Positions 60,381 through 64,000 of a DNA stretch of 64,000 nt are shown piece by piece. The translations under genes and the position numbers were made by a program. This DNA comes from Halopelagius fulvigenes (GTDB taxonomy: Archaea; Halobacteriota; Halobacteria; Halobacteriales; Haloferacaceae), in assembly GCF_042662625.1 (NCBI RefSeq), contig NZ_JBHSXH010000005.1:12750-76749 (forward strand), given 5' to 3'. Position 1 is the stretch's first letter. The number at the start of each line of letters is the position of its first letter. Below the pieces are notes generated by a model, which saw only the letters and a list, made by a program, of their open reading frames with translations, did not search any database and had not been told where the DNA came from.

Positions 60381-60796
60381 CGGTATTTGGCCCGGTTCTG
60401 TTTCTCAGAAATGTTCTCTATGCGCTCTTCGAGTTCTCGGAGGTCCTCGCGCTCCGTCAGCCACTCTTCCCGATTGCGAACAACCCGGGCGGCGGCGGCA
60501 TATTCTTCCTGTTCGAGAAGGCCCTCCAGGCACCGGTCGAAGACACATTTCGCCGTCAGAGCACGTCGCCGGCCGAGGTTGTCCTCGACGTAGTCAGCCA
60601 AGGCGTCCATGTCGTTATTGATATTTTGGCGACTGGTACCGAACTCCCGGCCCAATTCGGCCTGATTTAACGCCGCGGGGTGGCCAGCCTCTTTGATGCG
60701 CCGGAGAATTTCGGCGCGTCGGGCCTGCCAGCTATAGTTTTCGGGGGCTTCATCCTCCGGAATTTCCGCCGAAGCGTAGTCAATATTTCGGGTCAA
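60377..60796 (-). CDS. HTH protein, possible small terminase
   Basis: 139 aa. An HTH at about residues 43-67 (LNQAELGREFGTSRQNINND) is followed by a long helical part DALADYVEDNLGRRRALTAK, CVFDRCLEGLLEQEEYAAAA, then EEWLTEREDLRELEERIENI. This matches the plan of small terminase-like DNA-binding proteins of haloarchaeal viruses. No large terminase is visible in the window, so it could also be a replication regulator. It heads the ATGA-coupled cluster. Confidence 0.6.
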   Translation of the reverse strand: MTRNIDYASAEIPEDEAPENYSWQARRAEILRRIKEAGHPAALNQAELGREFGTSRQNINNDMDALADYVEDNLGRRRALTAKCVFDRCLEGLLEQEEYAAAARVVRNREEWLTEREDLRELEERIENISEKQNRAKYR

Positions 60797-60818
60797 TGTA
60801 AACTGATGTCAAATGGGG

Positions 60819-61156
60819 TTATTCTCCGTCGTGTCCGGTGGACTGTTCGACCTGCGCCGCGAGGTCAGCCGCCACCACCGATTCTAGTTCACCAACACGC
60901 TGTTTGAGTTCAAGGCCCAATTCGGCGTGGTCACCGGCAGGGTGACCGTCGGCCAGCGGGTCATAGGGGTCCGCGTCGTCGAGGAGTGACTTGCCACGTC
61001 GAGTGAGTTGCACTAGCCGCTCCCCAACGTCGCGGTCCTGGTAGGTCCGATTACTGAGGGCCGGCTGTCGCGTCGATACTCGGCGGTGGCGGAGAGGCCA
61101 GCGCGTTCGGCGTCTTTGGCGCGTTGCTTCAGTTCGAAGAGTTCGTCTTTCGTCAT
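60819..61156 (-). pseudogene. Winged-helix proviral protein, frameshifted
   Basis: From ATG 61156 the frame reads MTKDELFELKQRAKDAERAG and LSATAEYRRDSR. A one-base shift near 61060 joins it to ALSNRTYQDRDVGERLVQLT, RRGKSLLDDADPYDPLADGH and LKQRVGELESVVAADLAAQV, ending TAA 60819. The whole is a sensible winged-helix protein of about 112 aa. A long minus frame running to 61472 in the second phase is not the real gene. Confidence 0.5.
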
Positions 61157-61299
61157 AGTAGTAGAAGATAGAGGGTGAGTGTTCGTGCGTCTGGGGCGTC
61201 ACTTCAGGCCGAGGAAGCCGTCTTTGAGACCGACCGCAGATTGAACGAAGAACGAATCTCCAGATACCTCGCCCGTCCGTGGGGTCATCGGCAGGGGGC

Positions 61300-61491
61300 T
61301 TAATATTCGTCCGGGTTCTGGCGGACGTGTCGCTTTGCGGCCTCTGCAAGCGTCCGTGAGGGTTTGTCGTCGTCTTTCTCCTGGTGTTGCTTAATGGCCT
61401 CTGCGAGCGTCGCCGGTTCTCCGTCGGTGGCGGTACCTTTTTCAAGGCGCTCAATGGCGCGTTCGAGTTCACGTCGGGTTTTACGTGACAT
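61300..61491 (-). CDS. Proviral small protein with shared N-terminal helix
   Basis: 63 aa: MSRKTRRELERAIERLEKGT, then two near-repeats TLAEAIKQHQEKDDD and TLAEAAKRHVRQNPDEY. The tag is that of the 59-60 kb cluster, although this gene stands apart. The internal duplication (TLAEAxKxH) suggests two DNA- or protein-binding helices. Confidence 0.6.
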   Translation of the reverse strand: MSRKTRRELERAIERLEKGTATDGEPATLAEAIKQHQEKDDDKPSRTLAEAAKRHVRQNPDEY

Positions 61492-61524
61492 GATTAGGTA
61501 GTCGAGAAGAGGCGGGAGTGGGTA

Positions 61525-61644
61525 TCATTCCGCGTCGAGGCCGAGTTCACGGCGGAGAACCCGGTCGTAGGAGTCGCCAGGCCCCTGTTTCAGTTCCCAA
61601 AGCGCGTCTCGGGTCTGTTCGTCGACGGTGATTGTAGTGGGCAT
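61525..61644 (-). CDS. DUF7557-like antitoxin-type microprotein
   Basis: 39 aa, ATG 61644 to TGA 61525: MPTTITVDEQTRDALWELKQ, then YDRVLRRELGLDAE. It is a short ribbon-helix-helix pattern (TTITVDExTRDxLxELKxxxxSYDxxL), the usual antitoxin-like DUF7557 form. No toxin gene lies beside it, so it may be an autoregulator in the provirus. Confidence 0.55.
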   Translation of the reverse strand: MPTTITVDEQTRDALWELKQGPGDSYDRVLRRELGLDAE

Positions 61645-61702
61645 GAGTGGAAATGCAGCCGCCGCTCTCGTCGGGTGTCAGTGTCTATGAGAGAAACGCG
61701 GA

Positions 61703-61719
61703 CCCCACTCTACGTGGGG
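61703..61719 (-). terminator. GC hairpin after the 61841 gene
   Basis: CCCCAC (61703-61708) and GTGGGG (61714-61719) enclose a 5-nt loop. On the minus strand it lies about 120 nt downstream of the stop of the gene at 61841-62374. No T-run follows, so termination is only a possibility. Confidence 0.3.
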
Positions 61720-61840
61720 CCGACCGCGGCTGAGTCCAACACTCCCGCGGACGACGGCGCGTGATCTACTATTTGGAGGCTAGAACAATAAATATATTGG
61801 TAAAATAATATAACGTAGTATGCCAGCGGGGCGTAATATA

Positions 61841-62374
61841 TCAGCGATAGGCCCCGGCGGCGACGAAGAGCGCCTCAGCGAGGACGTCGAGGTCGCGGCC
61901 GGCCATGTAATCCTGCCTGTTGCGGGCGTAGATGACCCACTTCCCCCGACGCGGGGCGAGGTCAATTCCGTGATGTCGGAGTTGCGCACACAGTTCCTCG
62001 AACGTCTCGTACCGTTCGCAGTTAGAGAGGTCTCGGTCAGAGGGCCATCGTGAGCGCACGTCGACACCACACTGACAGAAGGTGCTACGTCCGCTTACAG
62101 CACGGCCCTCTTGCCGAGAGAGTGCATTGTCTACAGTGGTTGCCTCCGGCGAGGGGTTCGCCGTCGGCGTCGCCGCGTCAATTGTTCCGTCCTCACGGAA
62201 CCGGTGGCCCTTCGCGTAGAAGGTCCCCTTTGTATCGCCATACGAGAGTACCACAGCTTCAGCTTCGTCGTACTCACGGGCGCGTCTCAGGACGGGAGCA
62301 AAACATTCGTCGCACAGTTCTCGGGTGATGAACTCACGGGCATCGGAGAGGTCGGTGAAAGCGAGGGTAGTCAT
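61841..62374 (-). CDS. Proviral protein of unknown function with CQCG motif
   Basis: 177 aa from ATG 62374; an upstream ATG at 62398 is also open. MTTLAFTDLSDAREFITREL, CDECFAPVLRRAREYDEAEA and VVLSYGDTKGTFYAKGHRFR form an N-terminal part. CQCGVDVRSRW in the middle and YETFEELCAQLRHHGIDLAP followed by RGKWVIYARNRQDYMAGRDL form the second. The CxC cysteines may bind zinc. No family recognised. An A/T-rich promoter-like stretch does not precede it; the upstream region holds short G-rich repeats. Confidence 0.5.
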   Translation of the reverse strand: MTTLAFTDLSDAREFITRELCDECFAPVLRRAREYDEAEAVVLSYGDTKGTFYAKGHRFREDGTIDAATPTANPSPEATTVDNALSRQEGRAVSGRSTFCQCGVDVRSRWPSDRDLSNCERYETFEELCAQLRHHGIDLAPRRGKWVIYARNRQDYMAGRDLDVLAEALFVAAGAYR

Positions 62375-62546
62375 AGTTTCTACGAGTAGAGTCGGCAAAT
62401 CGTCGGTCGGAAAGGCTGTTCATCGGGCGTCGGGTGTCGGAGAGAGTCAGAACCCAGGGCCTCGCCGAGAGGGTCATCGGCCCCGAGGGTGCCCGATAGA
62501 GAGGGGCATGACCGGCGGGGGGTCCGCCGACGTTCATGGAATTGAT

Positions 62547-62650
62547 TGTTTTTCTGAGCGGGGACCGCCGAGTGAGGTCGCCCCGGACCCATGGGGTTGT
62601 GTTTGTTTGTCTGAACGGGGGGTGTTGCATGGGGTGTTTTTCTGAGGGGG
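62547..62650. repeat. Three iteron-like repeats
   Basis: TGTTTTTCTGAGCGGGG (62547-62563), TGTTTGTCTGAACGGGG (62604-62620) and TGTTTTTCTGAGGGGG (62635-62650) are direct repeats. They lie between the stop of the replication ATPase gene (62661) and the start of the next gene (62374). They could be replication iterons or operators. Confidence 0.5.
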
Positions 62651-62660
62651 TTTGGCGGCC

Positions 62661-64000
62661 TCACTCCGGGCGTTTGAGTTTGTCCATCGCCCGAAAGACG
62701 TCCGTTTTCTCCGTCTCCATGAGATACCCCCTCTCCGCCGCGTCCTCGACAAACATCTGCGCGCGGGAGATATCGTAATCGCGCGACTGGAGGGCGGTCA
62801 TGAGGTCCGTTTTGCTCACGCCGTCGCCCGCCTCTTGGGACTTATACGCCCCCCAAAGGGCCGACAGCCAGGTGGGCGCGTCCTCCTCCGATTCACCGCC
62901 GTCCGCGGCCGCCTGCGGTGTCTCTGACGAACTTCCCGAAGCCGACGCCCCGTTTCCGTCGCCACCGTCGGTTGACCCCTCGTCGCTCTCCTCGTCCCCT
63001 TCTATCGAGTCGAGTCCGAGAGACGCACGGTCGAACTCTGCGAGGTCGTTCATCGCCCCGAGCGTCGAGATTCCGGTACACTGAGAGATGTCCTTGGTGT
63101 ACTGGTCGGTGCACTTCACGAAGGAGCCGGGTTGTTCGGCCAGTTCGCGGAAGCGGTCACGGTAGTCGCTGTGGGCGTTCAGAAGGTCCTCGCTCCGTAT
63201 GTCGTGGTCCTTAGCGTACTTCGAGATAGCGTCGAAGGACCGGGGGAGGTTGATGCGGACCTGCTCTCGCGGCGTACACTCGTACACGATTTCGTAGTGC
63301 CGCCCCCGTTCGAGGTACCCTGCTACGACCGCGCGCTCGAACAGTTCGATGAACCGGTCAGTGTGGCTCTTGCGCTTCCCCGCCGGGCCGATGCGCTCGA
63401 CAACGTATTCGAGAGCGTCGTTCAGTTCCTCCTCCGTCGGAAGGCTCTCCGTGTCCGCGCCGACGTGCTCCCCAAACACGTGGTAGAGCTTGAATCCGAA
63501 CACGACTGTCTGAAGGCCCTGTATTTCGAGGTCGTCCAATTCGTCGACGACACCGAGGGCGTCCGCACGGGCGTGGGCGTGTTCGAGGGAGTCGTACCAC
63601 AGTCTGCGAAGGCGGTCTTCGTCGAAGTCGGTGACGAATCGGTAGTACGCCAGCGCGTGCTCAGCCGGGTTAGGGGCGTCCGACCCCAGTTCCAATTCGT
63701 CGCCGTCGACGCGGGCTTTGCCAACGAGATTCTTGTACGCCTCCGCCGTCTCTGTGCCTGCGTCGGTCGTTTCGGTCCGGAACTGGGTCATGACCGACCG
63801 GCGGCGCTCCGCGGGTCCCTGTATCGACTGTTCGCCCGAAACCACAACGGGGGGTTCAATCTTGTACTCGTCCGTCGTCTTGTCCGCGTTCCCGCGGACC
63901 TCCAAGGCACCGCGCGTGGCCTTCCGGTAGAGGTTGTGGAAGAAGTCGAGACGGTACGACGAAATGTCGCTTGGCTTGTACTCGTCGAACCACAGGGGGA
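62661..64000 (-). CDS. Virus/plasmid replication ATPase (helicase/primase-like), partial
   Basis: The frame is open to the end of the window, so the N-terminus is missing. In the part seen, LWFDEYKPSDISSYRLDFFH gives a Walker B-type strand and YRKATRGALEVRGNADKTTD with VVVSGEQSIQGPAERRRSVM gives a sensor region, as in superfamily 3-like replication ATPases of haloviruses and plasmids. After residue about 90 of the visible part comes a helical region, then a low-complexity Ser/Asp/Gly stretch and a C-terminal winged-helix-like domain (GVSKTDLMTALQSRDYDISR). It is probably the provirus replication protein. Confidence 0.65.
   Translation of the reverse strand, partial: PLWFDEYKPSDISSYRLDFFHNLYRKATRGALEVRGNADKTTDEYKIEPPVVVSGEQSIQGPAERRRSVMTQFRTETTDAGTETAEAYKNLVGKARVDGDELELGSDAPNPAEHALAYYRFVTDFDEDRLRRLWYDSLEHAHARADALGVVDELDDLEIQGLQTVVFGFKLYHVFGEHVGADTESLPTEEELNDALEYVVERIGPAGKRKSHTDRFIELFERAVVAGYLERGRHYEIVYECTPREQVRINLPRSFDAISKYAKDHDIRSEDLLNAHSDYRDRFRELAEQPGSFVKCTDQYTKDISQCTGISTLGAMNDLAEFDRASLGLDSIEGDEESDEGSTDGGDGNGASASGSSSETPQAAADGGESEEDAPTWLSALWGAYKSQEAGDGVSKTDLMTALQSRDYDISRAQMFVEDAAERGYLMETEKTDVFRAMDKLKRPE

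Noticed and set aside
60819..61472. Minus-strand ORF of 217 codons
   Set aside because: Its first two thirds are a basic shadow opposite to coding phase; only the end belongs to the frameshifted winged-helix gene at 60819-61156.
62334..62645. ORFs on both strands between 62.33 and 62.65 kb
   Set aside because: Both products are low-complexity and unconserved in style, and the interval holds the iteron-like repeats.
1..64000. CRISPR arrays, rRNA and tRNA genes
   Set aside because: No regularly spaced repeats, no rRNA-like blocks and no cloverleaf with a TPsiC arm could be found by reading; a dedicated tRNA scan would be needed to exclude one fully.

Overview
The window looks like chromosomal or megaplasmid DNA of a halophilic archaeon (class Halobacteria). 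Most proteins are very acidic, twin-arginine export signals outnumber Sec signals, and many genes belong to haloarchaeal families: Bat-type HTH regulators, HalOD1, DUF7344, TrmB, DUF2270, small CxxC zinc proteins and a halocin C8-like precursor. The window is a patchwork of intact GC-rich operons separated by decayed, often AT-rich accessory DNA full of transposon and toxin-antitoxin relics. A run of ten N bases inside the integrase gene shows that the sequence comes from a gapped assembly. Several otherwise coherent genes are broken by single-base indels, so some pseudogene calls may be sequence errors.

Layout. 0-2.8 kb: a DUF2178-like membrane protein with a frameshifted HTH partner, then a halocin C8-like precursor divergent from a cysteine-rich membrane protein. 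2.8-9.7 kb: relics of a DDE transposase, a SWIM zinc-finger gene, a diadenylate cyclase fragment and a TnpB-like element, with an intact methyltransferase and a tyrosine recombinase. 9.7-12.9 kb: an AT-rich island with a Tat-exported protein. 12.9-23.1 kb: a sugar-phosphate isomerase-like protein, a small conserved protein with a perfect inverted-repeat operator, DUF1508, PepSY, PAP2 phosphatase, a PIN/RHH toxin-antitoxin pair, TrmB and Bat regulators, and a 4-TM protein. 23.1-28.2 kb: TumE/TumA-type genes, plasmid or virus relics, and a paralogue of the 4-TM protein.

28.2-41.5 kb is the best preserved block. I read it as a potassium and stress module: UspA, an APC permease fused to two Usp domains, two TrkA proteins, two TrkH channels and a KhtT/KhtU-like K+/H+ antiporter pair. 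41.5-46.8 kb is again mosaic, with HTH and relic genes. 46.8-54.7 kb carries redox genes (cytochrome P450, DsbA-FNT fusion, aldo/keto reductase, cupin, ferredoxin) with two Bat-type regulators. 54.7-57.4 kb holds the best copy of a TnpB-like RuvC element and a proline iminopeptidase. From 57.6 kb to the end runs part of a provirus, all on the minus strand. In transcription order it has a replication ATPase that leaves the window, an unknown gene, several small proteins, a terminase-like HTH protein, four small ATGA-coupled genes and a tail-fibre-like protein.

The strongest leads for something not well described are three. First, a recurring element whose apparent order is SWIM protein, small ORFs, a short RuvC-only TnpB-like protein, a zinc-ribbon peptide and a His-rich peptide, seen in several states of decay. 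Second, a set of small proviral proteins sharing one basic N-terminal helix. Third, the halocin-like precursor with its divergent Cys-rich partner.
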